Positions 1 through 12,524 of a DNA stretch of 64,000 bases are shown here, in pieces (position 1 is the first letter of the stretch; each line of letters opens with the position of its first letter). A program made the position numbers and the translations under genes. This stretch comes from Halichoerus grypus (taxonomy: Eukaryota; Chordata; Mammalia; Carnivora; Phocidae). Location of the stretch: contig NC_135721.1 in assembly GCF_964656455.1 (NCBI RefSeq), forward strand, positions 84,672,754 to 84,736,753. Reading direction: 5' to 3'. Under the pieces are notes generated by a model, which saw nothing but the letters and a program-made list of their open reading frames with translations, had not been told where the DNA came from and did not search any database.

Positions 1-2270
1 CATCTGCCCAAACAGAAAAAGTTGGGCAATTTTCTGAATTACTAAATTGGGTTACTTTTTGAACTGATTGGTAATAGGCTCTGGTTTATCCCTTTCCCTC
101 CTCCTCCTCTTCTTCTTCTTCTTTTTTTTTTTTTAATTTTCCAGTGACAATGACTGAATTAAAATGCTGTGGATTGAGGTTGTTATCTGTTTACCCAAAG
201 AGAAAGATACAAAGGCAAAAGGCACGTGTTTGGCTCTACCTTTTTTTTTTTTTTTAAATATGAACTGGACTTTTTTCATTTGCATTTGATTAGTATCATT
301 TGAAGTATGTTCTAATTTTTAGGTCTAAATATTTTTTCAGGGAGAAAGTTCTGTTGTTTTTGTTTATGACTTACAGCTGTGTAAAGATCTAAACGCTTAA
401 GTATGTGTCATGATGACAAGGCTTGAAAGGGTCTGTGAAAACCGCAAATCCTGATGATTACAAAAGGGAAGCTCTCTCGAAAGAGTTCACGTCTAAACTC
501 CTGAATAACCACTAAGTACATGGAGTGGAGATTTTTTCCCCTTTAAATCAGAAGTTTGACTTAAAAAGTGATGATTTGCTCTAAGAATGATATGTGATTT
601 CCCAGCCTGGTGCTAACAGTTGGAAAGGAGTCTAATCCTAAACTGACAAGGCTTCTGTGTCATCTTTGCACACTTCACATTTCTTGCTCCTCGAGTCCAC
701 GTGTCAGTGTTAGCGTTATCATCGATATTTAGGCAGTCATGAAGCTGACACTCTCGGTCTGCTCAGTTTTTGGAGCTCACTGGACTTTCTGTAGAAGGCA
801 AACACAAGAAACCCTGTCTGGCATTTCTTGTTGGAAACTTGCGAGCTATTTTTGAAAGAATTATTTCATGTGAACTTGATAATCCTCAAAATAAAAATGA
901 AAAAGTCTGGGGTGGGGCGCAGGTTTTAATTAAAATAGAACATTGATCAGTCTTCAAACAACGCTGACCATGGAAAAGAGTTGTGTCCAGAAAGGGAGAC
1001 AATATTCCTAAAGCATTGTTTTCTCAGGGCAGAGCAAGTGAAGTGAATTCTCTAGGATATGGAATGAGATGAGGGGCACATATATTATTCTTTAAACAAG
1101 TCCTATTTCCGTTATTGTCTCTGAAAAGAAACAGATGAATGTGGTAGCGATCCCAGGTCTGTGTTCCTGTGCCCCTCTAATGGAAGAAATTGTAAAAATG
1201 CGGTGGAAAGTAGGTAAGAAAAGCACACACAAGATACAAAATGTAAAAGATAAACCATTTTTATGCCATCAGTTCATTATCTCAACCCTGCTTAATGTCC
1301 CTCTGTCTTAGACTAGGGGTCATCATTCTAGAGTTCTCAACTACAAGAAAACTATTATATTAAAATGCTGTCACAGTGAATCCCATGGGATTGGGGAAAG
1401 CTATGTTGCAAATGGGATTTTGCACTGTGTGAATTGCCAATCCCAAAAGATCGTGAAATCCTGTGGCTAGGCACAGGTTCTACAATATGTGCATTTGTGA
1501 AAAGGGAATGTCATCACTACATAATATTTTTACCTTTGGCAAGATTTTTATAAAATTTCAGAGCATAACACACTCAAAAATACTTCTATAAGGGTGACAA
1601 AATTAAAGTGAAATCTCTCTGGGTGCCATGCCATCATGCATTTATTAATTTGTTTTAATATTGTATCTGTTTTATTTGTCCTGGAAAATAAATAAAAACT
1701 TGAAGTTGCTAGTCCTTTAAAGTCATTAATCTCTAGAAAGCAACAGTGTAGCAAATACTACCATGGACATCAGAAAGGAAAAGATAAGAAAAAGGAGTAA
1801 AATTTAAAAGAATAGATGCCAGGGGGAAAAAAAAAATGCAGGGAAGAAAATAATGGGAGATCAAAGTATCCTTTCTCTTTTTAGCTTCTGTTTTGGATAT
1901 GAGCAGATGAGAAGGGTAAAGAAATTGATACGGAGAGAGAAACACATGGTGGAGAATAACTCAAGACCACAATACACAGAGCCACTTGTCCCAATTGAAA
2001 TGTCACTTCACATATTAAAGGACAGAGGAAGCACAGAATTGCCCATATTAAATGGTTACTTTGTTACAAAGCGTTCACTAAAAGGAAAATTGGTTAAATC
2101 TGACCACATTATAGTTTGCTTTTTCAGAAACCCACTTTCAGAAACCCATTGAAGTCTCTGTTTTGCAACTAACATAATGGGCATGTGGAAATGCGTCTCC
2201 ATCCACCAGGGGGCAGAAAGGAACCCTTTGCTTGGCCAGAGATCTTTGGACTTCAACTTTGATTTTGAAT
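1..2270. other. Unique AT-rich non-coding sequence, no gene seen
   Basis: I see no gene or recognisable transposon here. A pyrimidine-rich CTC/CTT tract followed by poly-T lies at about 97-135, and another T run at about 240-254. A short ORF at 1853-2152 (99 codons) has no recognisable domain and I treat it as chance. The stretch at about 360-760 is less A/T-monotonous and could be conserved non-coding DNA, but that is only an impression from composition. Confidence 0.5.
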
Positions 2271-2960
2271 AGTTGTGATTTCCATAACCTTTTCACTGTC
2301 AGAGATCACTCACTAGGGACGGAGCCATATAGACTTCCCTAAGAACCCCCCATAATTCGGCCTTATGCTCTGAACTTCACTTTACCCGTAAACTTACTTT
2401 CCGCTAAAGAGATGGAACGAAGGTGCTGGGTGTTACATTTGGTGGTCTTCATATCTCGGTGGATTTGTCTTTTGAGGTACAGGACGCGCTGTCCTCAGTG
2501 TCTGTAAGACTTGTTGCCACTCTTACAAGAACACAGAAACAGGACTATCGATGCTTTGAACGCCTACCATCTTGTACAGCCTTTTTTTCACCGACATCAT
2601 TCTCTAAAAAATATCAAATTCTTTGTCCCTCTGAAGTCCTCAGAGGGTTTTGTTGCTGTGTTTGCTGTTGGTGGCGTCTACCTCATGTTTTGGTTGGGAT
2701 GTGAGGAGCTTCTTGGAATGCCCAATGCCCTGGTGGGATATAAGGTCACCTTGTCCGGGACAGGGCACTCAGTGCTCATGGCCTTTCTCAATGGCAGAAT
2801 CCAAGAAAGAGTAGCCATTTCAGGAGAAAAACTAACAGTTGGAAATAATTAAAGTAACTACAACTGATATACACTCAGGGGGAGCCACAAAATGTAGTTT
2901 TCTATGCCTGCACCAAAAATCTAGCTGAACTGAAATATAATCCCTCAGCATCTGAGCAAG
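2271..2960. other. Unassigned sequence of higher GC; overlapping short ORFs
   Basis: This stretch has more CpG and GC than its flanks. On the plus strand it carries two overlapping ORFs, 2423-2704 (93 codons) and 2511-2852 (113 codons). The second encodes a short hydrophobic segment around FVAVFAVGGVYLMFWLGCEE. I recognise no protein family, no splice-site pattern and no processed-pseudogene hallmarks; an A-rich CAAAA repeat at about 2966-2990 is not flanked by a clear duplication. It could be an old decayed repeat, a conserved non-coding block or an unrecognised retrocopy. Confidence 0.3.
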
Positions 2961-5390
2961 TAAAAAACAAAACAAAACAAAACATAAAAATCCAGAAAAC
3001 AAAAACCTGACTCAGGTAATGGTCATTGCAGTTGGTTGTTCTCCACATTTCTGAACAGTTTTCATCTGTTGACCAGCCCTAAATCCTACTTGCCATATGA
3101 AATCTGATGAGAGATCACATCCTTGAATGAATAGATGTGGAATGGATTGTTTAATTAGCACATCTTTACAATTCCAGTTAAGGATTTGGCACTTAAAGAA
3201 AGCTAAAGCAATATTCAGTAGCACAAACACTATAGTACAGAGAGATTTAAAAATAAATCATAATAAGAAACATAAAGCCCATTGAACTCCACTAAAAAGC
3301 TAAACCACATGGAGGTAGTCAGTCAAAAAATACAGCCCTTGGAATTTAGTCTAAAAATCTGCCAAGACAGCCATGTTTCTTGCTGAATCACATATGACAT
3401 CACTGTGATCTTTGCAGAAGAAATACAATAATAAAACAAATCCAGGTGATGTCAGAACCATCCTTATTTCCTTCAAAAACAAGACATAAAAACATGCTCT
3501 TTAGAACGTTGGTGATATTTTCTGCCAGCGATGGTCTCTTGTCTCGAGCACTGACGCCCTGGGAGTGGACCCCATATGCATTCATTCATATTCCCTTTGT
3601 GGTCCATTATCTGTCCCTTGGAGGCTCTGGTGACAGAGCTGTTCCTTAATGACTTCCCGGGATATGCATGACATTGATTAGGGACATGTACTTGAACACC
3701 ATGGTAAAATCCGCTGGTAAACACCACGGTCAAATGCATAATAAATAAATCCTCTGATAACATACACATAAGCAAGATGGCTAGTAGCTCAATCTTTTCT
3801 AAAATTACGTACTTAATAAAACGTTTACCTCATTCAGAGCTTCTCTATATGCCATTTTTAATCTCAATTCTATTGCTTCAATATTCTATCTTTATGAAAA
3901 TATTTCTATTGCTTTTCTTACTCTGAAAGCTGTCCAGCTTTAGGATTTTGATCAATAGTAATTTTGGTTTTCTTCTAAAAATAACAAAGATGAGGTTCCA
4001 AGAGACCCTACTTTTATGCCAAAACAAGGCTACTGATTGGGTGCTAGTAGGCCATTTGGTTTGAGTTGCTTTTCCAGATGGATTGATACTGATTATTTTA
4101 CTTGTCTCTCACCTGGTCCTGCCTGTCCTCCCCTCTACTATTTTTTTCCAACAGTGATATGTATTGTGTTGACATTAGGCTCTGGAACAGACTGAAATAG
4201 GCCTAGCTTGATAAGAATGTCCGTGGCTGGGGCGCCAACAGCCCAGCTCTCTGTATGAGGATCAAGCCATCCATAGGTGCTATATGTATCTGATCCTCTC
4301 CAAAAATATCATACTTTCACTGGGATCTCTATTAGATACTGCCCAATCATAAAGCATCCCACTTCTTAAAGTTATCTATGTTGTCAAAAATTCGTCTGTG
4401 GAATTTTGAGAGGTAGTTGCTCTGTGTGGAAGAACACAACAGGCATGTCAAACCAATTATAGTTCCGGGCGTCTAATTGCTTGCACATTGAAGCCACTAG
4501 GAACTGTCACTGCAAGAGGCAGAAGGGAATCTGGCCTTCAGTGTCCTGTGACTACAATGAGCTCATAGCTCTGTTGGGGACTGACCTCTTCAGTTTTACA
4601 GTTCCAGAGGCATTCGTATATTATTTTGGGGTGCTGCTGGATTGGTTGGTGTTGAAATCTTAAGTAGCTTAATATTCCCTGAATGAGACAAAATTGAAGA
4701 AACTCAGAAAAGGAAATGTTTCTTTGATCGAAAACACAGATCTAGCTTGAACTCTAGTAATGTAGTTCAACTATATAATAATAGAACCAAAGGTGATGTT
4801 CTGATGAAAGTCAGAAATTTACAAATTACATTCAGATACGGATTTTAGGGGCACATCTTGGACTTTTTGACATGAAGGAAAGTGCAGGCACCATTTTAAG
4901 CTCTGTGTAAGTTAAAGATAAATGGCCCCAAATTCTAAGAAGAAAACCTGGTCAGCAAGAGCTCTGAGCATATGAACAACTTAACTATAATTCAGACAAT
5001 AATAATACTGTCTTAGAATCAAGGAGGTGCTGTTATGAGAAGTTCTTTGCCAATGCTCAGCAGGCTAGGGTATTTTTCTAAATCTAGAAGTCAGATTTTA
5101 AAGGCATCTTGAAACTTTTTTCTGGATATCACATGTAACTGCATTTTGCTTTTTCCGAGACTGTGGTGTGTCCAGCAGACTTGCTCAGCGCCCCCGACTC
5201 TTCCCTGATCACACACTCATAACCAAAGGACTGTGCTTGAAATAACTAGCAGAGAGGCTCAGAAGCGATTATTAAAGTTCTAAACTATTATTCATCCCAT
5301 CTCTGCTTCTTCACCGTTCATCTTTTGAGTCTCCTGTGTCTTCCTTCAACATAAAATTTCTGAAGAAAACAGTTTGCAGATTATCATCTG
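2961..5390. other. Unique non-coding sequence
   Basis: Nothing recognisable as a gene or a well-preserved transposon is visible. A CAAAA-type simple repeat sits at about 2966-2990. Short ORFs at 3400-3775 on both strands overlap each other and look like chance. Confidence 0.45.
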
Positions 5391-6660
5391 TAATTAACTT
5401 AAATGCAGTGATTCGAGTACTCTCTTTTAATTTCTTTCTGTGGCATGATCAGCGACTCCATTAGTAATCAATATATTTCATAAGTGTGTGTATGCATATT
5501 TACTATCACACACGGCCTTCTAAGCAACATACCGTGCAACTCCGGCCGTTTCCAAATCTTGATTATTTAAACAAAAGCAGGTTTTAACTCTGCAAATCTT
5601 CACAAAGATTTCCAACAACCCAAGGAAACAAAACAAAACAAAAACAAAAACAAAGACAAATGGTTATTTGGTTTTAATCTAACACGGGCATCTCCCTGGC
5701 CTTAATAATTTCCCTCCGTTGATTTTCCATTAAAAAAGGAGGTGGTGAGACAATCCAACGTGGATATTTATAAAACTTTAGAACCTTGTTTGATCGCATG
5801 TTCATCAGTTTATACTGCTTTAATCCATTCGGATCCTGGTATTATTTATGATACAAATCTCTCTGTAACCTAGTTTAATTCGGCAGCTGGGGCTGTGAAC
5901 GCTACCTGCATTTCTTGGGGTCTCCCTCCTGTCAGGAATTTCGTCTTCAGATGCGCTGATAAAATGTTGATTGCTTAGAAAACAAAGTTGCAATATTCAT
6001 CACTTTGTGAGCAACATGACAAATTACAGAGCATTGTTGTTTAAATTAAATGTTAAAGCAGGTTAGTCCAGACATTTATAATGGCGCATGTAATTAGCCC
6101 AAACACCGATGAAATATCAACAGATTAACTGTTTTTGAAGAAAAAAAAAAAAAACAGAGTAATATTCAAAATACTCCAGTATGAGCACTTGGGCCTTTAT
6201 ACAAATGATGTCACATAGTCTGGGAGGCTTTGTCATGTTCAGTAAATTAGCATGGCCTAACCACAGCAGAAAATTTCCTTGAGCTGCAATAAAGACTAAG
6301 TGCTTTCAGACTCCCATGATCCTTTGTAGTCATCATTTTAAAGCACTGCCTTAGTGAGCTAAACCTGTAAAGTTTTCTTTTGAGCGGCTGTGAGTTGATT
6401 AGATCTATTTCAGCCTCGTAGTGGTAATAGGCTCCTCTCTGCGAAACTGCTTACCCTCTGGTCCCCTGGCAGCTGGAGAGACTGGAATTAATCAGGTCTG
6501 CTGGGGACTTCCTCAGCGTCTCTGCAGGCCAGCGACTCTGGAATCATTTACCACAGAATCTGTCAACTCTTTGTCATTTAGGCTTTTGATTACGCTTTCT
6601 TTCTCTCTCTCGTTTTCTTTCTTTCTTTTTTTTTTTCCAGAAAAAAAAAATGGAAATAGA
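5391..6660. other. Candidate conserved non-coding region
   Basis: The stretch is free of recognisable repeats and rich in homeodomain-like TAATTA/ATTA cores and ordinary transcription-factor-like words. It contains coherent AT-rich blocks of the kind seen in developmental enhancers, for example about 5980-6130 and 6350-6580. It has a small AAAACA repeat at about 5630-5655, a poly-A run at about 6141-6154 and a pyrimidine tract at about 6596-6637. Conservation cannot be measured from one sequence, so this is inference from texture only. No coding frame is convincing. Confidence 0.3.
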
Positions 6661-7630
6661 TGACAGATTATCCTAATGCAGAATTTTACTAGTTACTTAT
6701 ACAGGTATCTGTGATCACCTTTGATCTGTCCTTTAAAACGTAGAGGCATATGCTAAGATATGCGAAGACCTGCTATTAAAATTAACTTTTTTTTCTTATT
6801 AAGATATATATCCAGCCAAAAGAAAGGCAGACACTCATAGGTGCCTTGTCTTTTGATCTGAAGAAGGATATATTTGGAGATCTCACTTTGAAGGACCTTT
6901 ATGATTTCCTTCAGCAGCATTCCAGAAAACGCTCTGCCGTGTCTCCAGCTCAAATTTGTCTGTGTTTCAACATGTGCAGAATCACTACTTAAAACACAAA
7001 GCATATTAGCATTCATGGCAAAACACTTCCAAGTACCCATTGAAATTACAAAGAAACAGATTCAAGTCCACATAAAAATCTATGAGTCTAATTTTGGTAT
7101 TTGATTTTCTTAGATGCAAATATCTTGATAATTGAGTTGCATGATTTTATGCTTAAAATTCAAAAAAAAAATGCCCATAATGTCATAACAAAAATAAACC
7201 ACCCAAATTCAAGTACAATTTTACATTAAGAATTTTTATCCAGGGGCAACTTTTTCTTCAATTTAGCAACTAAGAATATTTTCTCTTATTTCAGCATTCT
7301 AATTGTTTGACAGGGTACTCTTTCTGAGGGAAACATATACCCAACAGGGTAAAGACATTTAAATATCTTCTCTAGGGTATAACCATAATAATTATATGTA
7401 AATGCTGGGACTTAATGTTTCTAAAATTGTGATACATAATATTCTAGGATAAATGTAATCCCCCTAAAAGTATTTTTGCAAACAATATTTTCTTTCACCT
7501 AATTGGTATGAAGGCTGTAATGAGTCAAACAGAAAAACACTGTATATTGTAAATGCCAAGATGTAATGAATACATCGGTATCACGTAGCCCATACCAACA
7601 AAGGTGTTACTGAAACAGACAACAGACTAA
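6661..7630. other. Unique AT-rich non-coding sequence
   Basis: No gene or recognisable transposon is seen. ORFs of 67 and 95 codons at 6753-7104 lie on opposite strands over the same bases and have no recognisable domain. Confidence 0.45.
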
Positions 7631-7992
7631 ATGTGTTTACCTTCTGACATGAATGTCCCGCTTTCTGTATGAATTTTCAGAGCCCTGCCCCAAGTTTCAA
7701 CCAAGGAATTGTGAATTATGTAGGGCTCCCGGGCCCTCTATAGAATGTAACTTTCTCATTTGTTCTTTTGACACTGTTTATGTCTGGTTGAGCCCCATAC
7801 AGACATAAATACAGCACAGATTTGAGGCGCACTGGATGTGTACGTTTGGTGGGTGGAGAGTGTGCACCTAAACTTTCTCTCAGGAGGGGAGGGGACGAGC
7901 GCTCAATGGCAGCCGCCTAGAATAAACAACGCTAAAGGCCCATAGCTGATTTACATTGCTCGGACATTCGGGGCTTATGTAGTTTCGAGAAC
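7631..7992. other. Candidate conserved non-coding block
   Basis: Repeat-free sequence of balanced composition with several CpGs, ending directly at the target site of the SINE at 8008. It has no coding frame. The suggestion of conservation is inference from appearance only. Confidence 0.25.
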
Positions 7993-8225
7993 TACATTAT
8001 CCTTTTATTTTATTATTTTTTAAAGATTTTATTTATGTATTTGACAGAGAGAGACACAGCAAGAGAGGAACCACGAGCAGGGAGAGTGGGAGAGGGAGAA
8101 GCAGGCTTCCCACTGAGCAGGGAGCCCGATGCGGGGCTCGATCCCAGGACCCTGGGATCATGACCTGAGCCGAAGGCAGACGCTTACCCACTGAGCCACC
8201 CAGGCGCCCCTACATTATCCTTTTA
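7993..8225 (-). mobile_element. SINEC: CanSINE (tRNA-derived carnivore SINE), full length
   Basis: The element body is about 8008-8210 on the minus strand. On the plus strand it starts with the T-rich tail (TTTTTTAAAGATTTTATTT) and ends with the reverse complement of the SINE 5' end (GAGCCACCCAGGCGCCCC). It is flanked by a perfect 15-bp target-site duplication, TACATTATCCTTTTA, at 7993-8007 and 8211-8225. The perfect duplication and well-kept body suggest a fairly recent insertion. CanSINEs are mobilised by L1 machinery and use an internal pol III promoter. Confidence 0.95.
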
Positions 8226-9640
8226 AAATAAAGGGATTCAGGCCTACTTTACACTCAGCCAACTGAGACGGGTTGACAGAGCTTTAGCTCCCTGGCCTGC
8301 CCTCTTTCTCCCCAGTCTCCTTTCTGCTATCCCTCTCTGTGGTCATGGGCTGGGGCTCCCGCTCCGGCTGCCACCTCCTTGCTTTCTTCTCTTTGGGTGG
8401 GCAGGATGCCCAGGTGCCTCCGGAGGATCTTCACCTACGTTGCTCATTAGCCACCCTTCAGTAGGAAAAACCATGCTGCTGCGATGTTCTCTGTAGCCTC
8501 GTGGTCCCCACAGGGCCTGGGGACAGTCATTTCTCGGCTGCTCTCAGGTGTCCCAGACATCAGGGCTGTAAAGGGATGTTGCTAGGATAATTTGGCATTG
8601 CTCCTTCCAACAGTGCAGCAGGCACTTGGCAAAATTCAATGAGGGAGAGACAGAGAGAGAGAGAGAGGGAGGTTGAGAGAGAGAGAGAGAGGGAGAGAGA
8701 GAAGCGCACTGCTCACTAATTGAGCTATTTAACAGACTGCAGAGCCACCTGGAAAGCAGCCAATCATTACTCAGTGTCTTAATAGTATAGAGACTCTTGA
8801 ATCATTCCAAGTAAGAAGTTTCACATATTTGTTTGTTTGTTTTATTTTCGTTTGTCTTTTGGGGTGGTGCGGAAGAGGGGCGGTTGGGAACGGGCATAGA
8901 AGGAGGGGGGATAAGGGAGGGAAAACTGTGGAGCGTATGTAAATCCAGATACTGAAGTATGAAAAGCCAGCATGTGTGCTCAGACGGGCGAGAAAATAAT
9001 TCACAATGGGGAAAAAAAAAAAAAAAGTTGGGAATTTTACCCAACTCTAATTGTCTTTACAAAGTTTCTTTCTTTCTCCCCTTTGAGTGGGTCACCACCC
9101 GCCATAGTGGGATGTTTAGTTCTTTGGTCACTTTCTGAGTGGGCACTGACCTGTCTTGAATTTTCCCTGCCGGGAGGCCCCGTTATTAGGGCTGCGCACT
9201 CAGGCCGTGATGGTTTGCTTTGGGAACCGCCCTTGGATTAGGAGGATTTGTTGATTGGCAAGATGGCTGGAGTGGGAAGACTCTGCCAACCCATACCCCT
9301 CTTTTCTTTCCGTACTTGGCTCTCCATATCCCTTTTCCTGGAAGCTTCTGGGACGGCTCCCTCTCAATTTTCTCCTTTCAATCCTTTGTATGCACATTTT
9401 ACCTCAGTGGGTTCACATGACATATATTTCCATTCATTGATTTCTTTTTGAGTCATCGGTGCCTGCTTGATCTTCTTGATCGAATGGAAGCCTGCTCTGT
9501 GTGGGAATCGCATCCTCCAATTCTTTTCATTTTTTTGCTGCAACACTTTCTCTAATACTTTGTGGGCTTGAAAGCATTGATGAAGGTTTGTTTACTGAAC
9601 TGCTGTGGAGAATGGTAGCTGTCAGATGAAGCTTCCATTT
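8226..9640. other. Unique non-coding sequence with a GA-rich tract
   Basis: There is no gene. A GA/GAGG simple repeat runs 8641-8702, followed by a unique block with several CpGs. A run of A lies at 9011-9026. Many short ORFs at 8771-9546 overlap on both strands without domains. Confidence 0.45.
8641..8702. repeat. (GA)n-rich simple repeat
   Basis: The tract is almost purely GA with scattered GGG interruptions. It appears to be a degenerate dinucleotide microsatellite. Confidence 0.9.
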
Positions 9641-9644
9641 TGTT

Positions 9645-9850
9645 GAAATCTTGGCCAAGCCGTTAACATTCTCTGCGCCTCATTTTATCAATATTAAGAA
9701 TAACCGCAATGATGCATTTTCAAATGTTCTATGAAAATTAATGGATAATTAACGGCGACAGTGCAAGATAGTGATTAAGAGGGCTGGCTCTGGAGCCAGG
9801 CTGCCTGGTGTGAATCCTGGATCTGTACTGACTTACTGTTCAATAATTAT
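9645..9850 (+). repeat. MIR: MIR fragments (plus strand)
   Basis: The stretch at about 9766-9830 reads as the MIR 5' core: a GTGATTAAGAGGGCTGGCTC-like start, then a GGAGCCAGGCTGCCTG-like core. The preceding 9645-9745 resembles the MIR middle (a CCTCATTTTATC-like segment). MIR is an ancient tRNA-derived SINE found across mammals. Assignment is from remembered consensus. Confidence 0.65.
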
Positions 9851-9869
9851 AATGCTCTAAATTTACCAT

Positions 9870-10032
9870 TCAGTGTAAGGCTTAACAGTTATTGAATGTT
9901 TACTCTGTGCCAGCCACCGTGACAAGCACTTTATAAGCATTCTTTTGCTACATCACCATGGCACCCCAAAGAAATGGATAGAGCCATTATTCCCATTTTG
10001 CGCACGAGGAAGGTCAAGTGCTTAACGTAGTG
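9870..10032 (-). repeat. MIR: MIR fragment (minus strand)
   Basis: The plus strand reads TGAATGTTTACTCTGTGCCA, then an ACAAGCACTTTATAAGCATT-like segment, then CCCATTTTGCGCACGAGGAA. This is the order of a reverse-complemented MIR 3' half. It lies head-to-head with the plus-strand MIR just upstream. Confidence 0.7.
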
Positions 10033-11040
10033 CTTGACATATAGGAGGTCCTGGATAATGGTGCAACGAAAGCCATTTGATGAATTCAAAGTTTGCCAAA
10101 AGCCGAAATTAAAAGAGAGGCCCCACTCATGTCTCCCTTCTCCAGTTCACCGGCTGATTCCCAGGTCTGCGCTGGAGGCAGCAACGCGGGCCTGGTACAA
10201 TGTATATTCAGCCCTGAGCACAGTTTACAGTGACGGCAGAAATAAACAGAGTGGAGCCTGCCTCGCGTTCTCGCCAACTCCACCTCCCCTGCACACCACA
10301 TTCCTATCTGAACGGCCCAGCCAAGGGCCCGTAAAAGGGTTTTACCACTGAGATTGGCTTCTCCTCAAACTGTCACAACTATTGCCAAGTGTTGCTGTCA
10401 AATAGTGGCACATCTTTTCCCTTTTAGGATTCTGAGATTTTTCTATGGCTTAAAAAAAAAAAAAAAAAAGTACGTTTGTATCTGTATGTGTTGTTTGTGT
10501 TTCTCTGTGTCGTGTGTGTTCTCAGACACTGGAGGTGACTGATGTTTTGGTCTAATTTATAAATGATTGTATCAGTAATGGGACTTGTCTGAACACTGAA
10601 GACATACTATAGATGCGTCTAGAATTTAGTGAGCACTTGGTGTACCTTAGAAACTCTCAAAAAGTATTTCCCGTAATTTAGTATTTTTGTTGTATGGCCC
10701 ACTTGTAAATATTACAATATTTATATTTTAAACTTAAGGAACATTTTTATTTTTATTATTAAAAGTAGATACAATGTCATCTTTTTTATTTCCAGATCGC
10801 TTGGTTCAGTTTTCTGAAATTTTTAAGATAGCCAATATAAGATCTTTTAAGATTGAAACCGTTTTAAGATTCAAACTCATTAAAAACAAAAAACAAAAAA
10901 ACAACTCATTCCCACTTTGATTATTTTAAAAAAATTCCCAAGATTCCAAGGTAGTTAGGATGGTCCCGCAATAGTTGAATGGGGCATTCTTGATTACTTT
11001 TGATATTTTCAAACAAGGACGTTTTCTGGAATAATTGTAT
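10033..11040. other. Unique non-coding sequence
   Basis: No recognisable gene is present. A 105-codon plus-strand ORF at 10034-10351 is overlapped by a 71-codon minus-strand ORF, and neither has a domain. A poly-A run lies at about 10452-10469 and a TG-rich stretch follows it. The remainder is AT-rich. Confidence 0.45.
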
Positions 11041-11222
11041 CTTCCACTTATGGAGCACTTATTATTTCATTAAGTCCTAATAAAAGTCGGGAGAAGAGAT
11101 AAAACCCTCCACTTTACAGATGAGGACAATGAAGCGAAGAGAAAGAGCTCCTTCTGGGCCCCGTGGTGGGTGAGGGGCAGAGCCCGCTTCACCAATGGGA
11201 TGTGGGCTCTGTAACCGTTCCG
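11040..11222 (-). repeat. MIR: MIR fragment (minus strand)
   Basis: The plus strand contains CCACTTATGGAGCACTTATT, then a CCACTTTACAGATGAGGACA-like segment, the typical order of a reverse-complemented MIR. The copy is diverged. Confidence 0.6.
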
Positions 11223-11920
11223 CCATCTGGCATCCTGGTTTCCCAGTGAAAGCCCAAAAGCTCATACCTTGTGTACAAACAAGCCCTGGGGGTCCAGTTA
11301 CCGCTTCCAGGCAAAATGCAGGACACTGGTTAAATCTCAGTTTTAGACAAACGACAAGTAATTTTTCAGTAGTATGTTTAGTAAGTAGCGCGCTGCATGC
11401 AACATATACTAAAAAATTCTTCATTGCTTATCTAAAATTCAGATTTCACTGGGTGTCTTGTATTTCTATTTGCTATGCTGGCAAACTTAGCCAGAATGTA
11501 CTCAAAAAGGGAGTACTTAGCAAAGCCAAGGGTCCCCGTCTCTGCTTCCTTGAATCTCTCTCTTGGCATTAAGGGGTCTGAGAGGTTCTTGCTTTCTTTC
11601 CTGGTTACCCTCTGGAGCCTGGACTTTTCTTCCCGGCCTGCGCTTACTTGCTGTGATGAAGCCTCTGGATGCTCCAGATGTCAAACACAGCCTCTCTGCA
11701 GCTGGAAGCCACAGAAGGCCTGGCCATCGCTGCTGACGCCCTTACCTTCCAGAACGCCTGCCCTGGCGGGTACGGTACCCCGGCTGTCATGCAAATGATT
11801 CTCCTGCTGCCGGTGTCGCATTATCAGAGCCCGTGGAGATTTAGCGAAGCTGCTCGGGGGGGGGGGGTTCTTACTTTGCAGCCCTAGGTTTTGGCCAGGA
11901 GTCACTGAGATCTGAGCTGG
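11223..11920. other. Unique, relatively GC-rich non-coding sequence
   Basis: Several overlapping ORFs of 72-125 codons lie on both strands at 11077-11905. Their mutual overlap and lack of domains argue against coding. A consensus octamer (POU) motif ATGCAAAT lies at 11789-11796. A run of 12 G is at 11856-11867. It could be a regulatory block, but nothing proves that. Confidence 0.4.
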
Positions 11921-12524
11921 AGAAGCACTTGAGTATTTTTTTTTTTTTAATTTTATTTTATTATGTTCTGTTAATCACCATACATTACATCATTAGTTTT
12001 TGATGTAGTGTTCCATGATTCATTGTTTGTGCATAACACCCAGAGCTCCATGCAGAACGTGCCCTCTTTAATACCCATCACCAGGCTAACCCATCCCCCC
12101 ACCCCCTCCCCTCTAGAACCCTCAGTTTGTTTCTCAGAGTCCATAGTCTCTCATGGTTCATCTTCCCCTCTGAGTGCCCCCCTTCATTCTTCCCTTCCTG
12201 CTATCTTTTTTTTTTTTTAAGATATAATGTATTATTTGTTTCAGAGGTACAGATCTGTGATTCAACAGTCTTGCACAATTCACAGCGCTCACCATAGCAC
12301 ATACCCTCCCCAGTGTCCATCACCCAGCCACCCCATCCCTCCCACCCCCACCACTCCAGCAACCCTCAGTTTGTTTCCTGAGATTAAGAATTCCTCATAT
12401 CAGTGAGGTCATATGATACATGTCTTTCTCTGACTGACTTATTTCGCTCAGCATTATACCCTCTAGTTCCATCCACGTCGTTGCAAATGGCAAGATTTCA
12501 TTTTTTTAGAAGCACTTGAGTATT
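11921..12524 (-). mobile_element. L1: 5'-truncated L1, 3' end only
   Basis: The element is about 11938-12507 on the minus strand. Its poly-A tail appears as a T run at 11938-11948, followed by the reverse complement of the carnivore L1 3'UTR and the last part of ORF2. It is flanked by a perfect 17-bp target-site duplication, AGAAGCACTTGAGTATT, at 11921-11937 and 12508-12524. The same 3'UTR sequence recurs in the longer L1 at about 41279-41880. An internal poly-T at about 12206-12218 matches a T run in the same position of the longer copy. Confidence 0.93.

Noticed and set aside
8641..8702. GA-rich array considered as a CRISPR-like or satellite array
   Set aside because: It is a simple dinucleotide-type repeat without spacers.
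10034..10351. 105-codon ORF near a poly-A run at 10452, considered as a processed pseudogene
   Set aside because: No protein family is recognised and no flanking duplication was found; the A-run is separated by about 100 bases of unrelated sequence.
11195..11798. Overlapping plus-strand ORFs of 107-125 codons in a GC-richer stretch
   Set aside because: The frames overlap each other and minus-strand ORFs, the first begins in a MIR, and no domain or splice pattern is visible.
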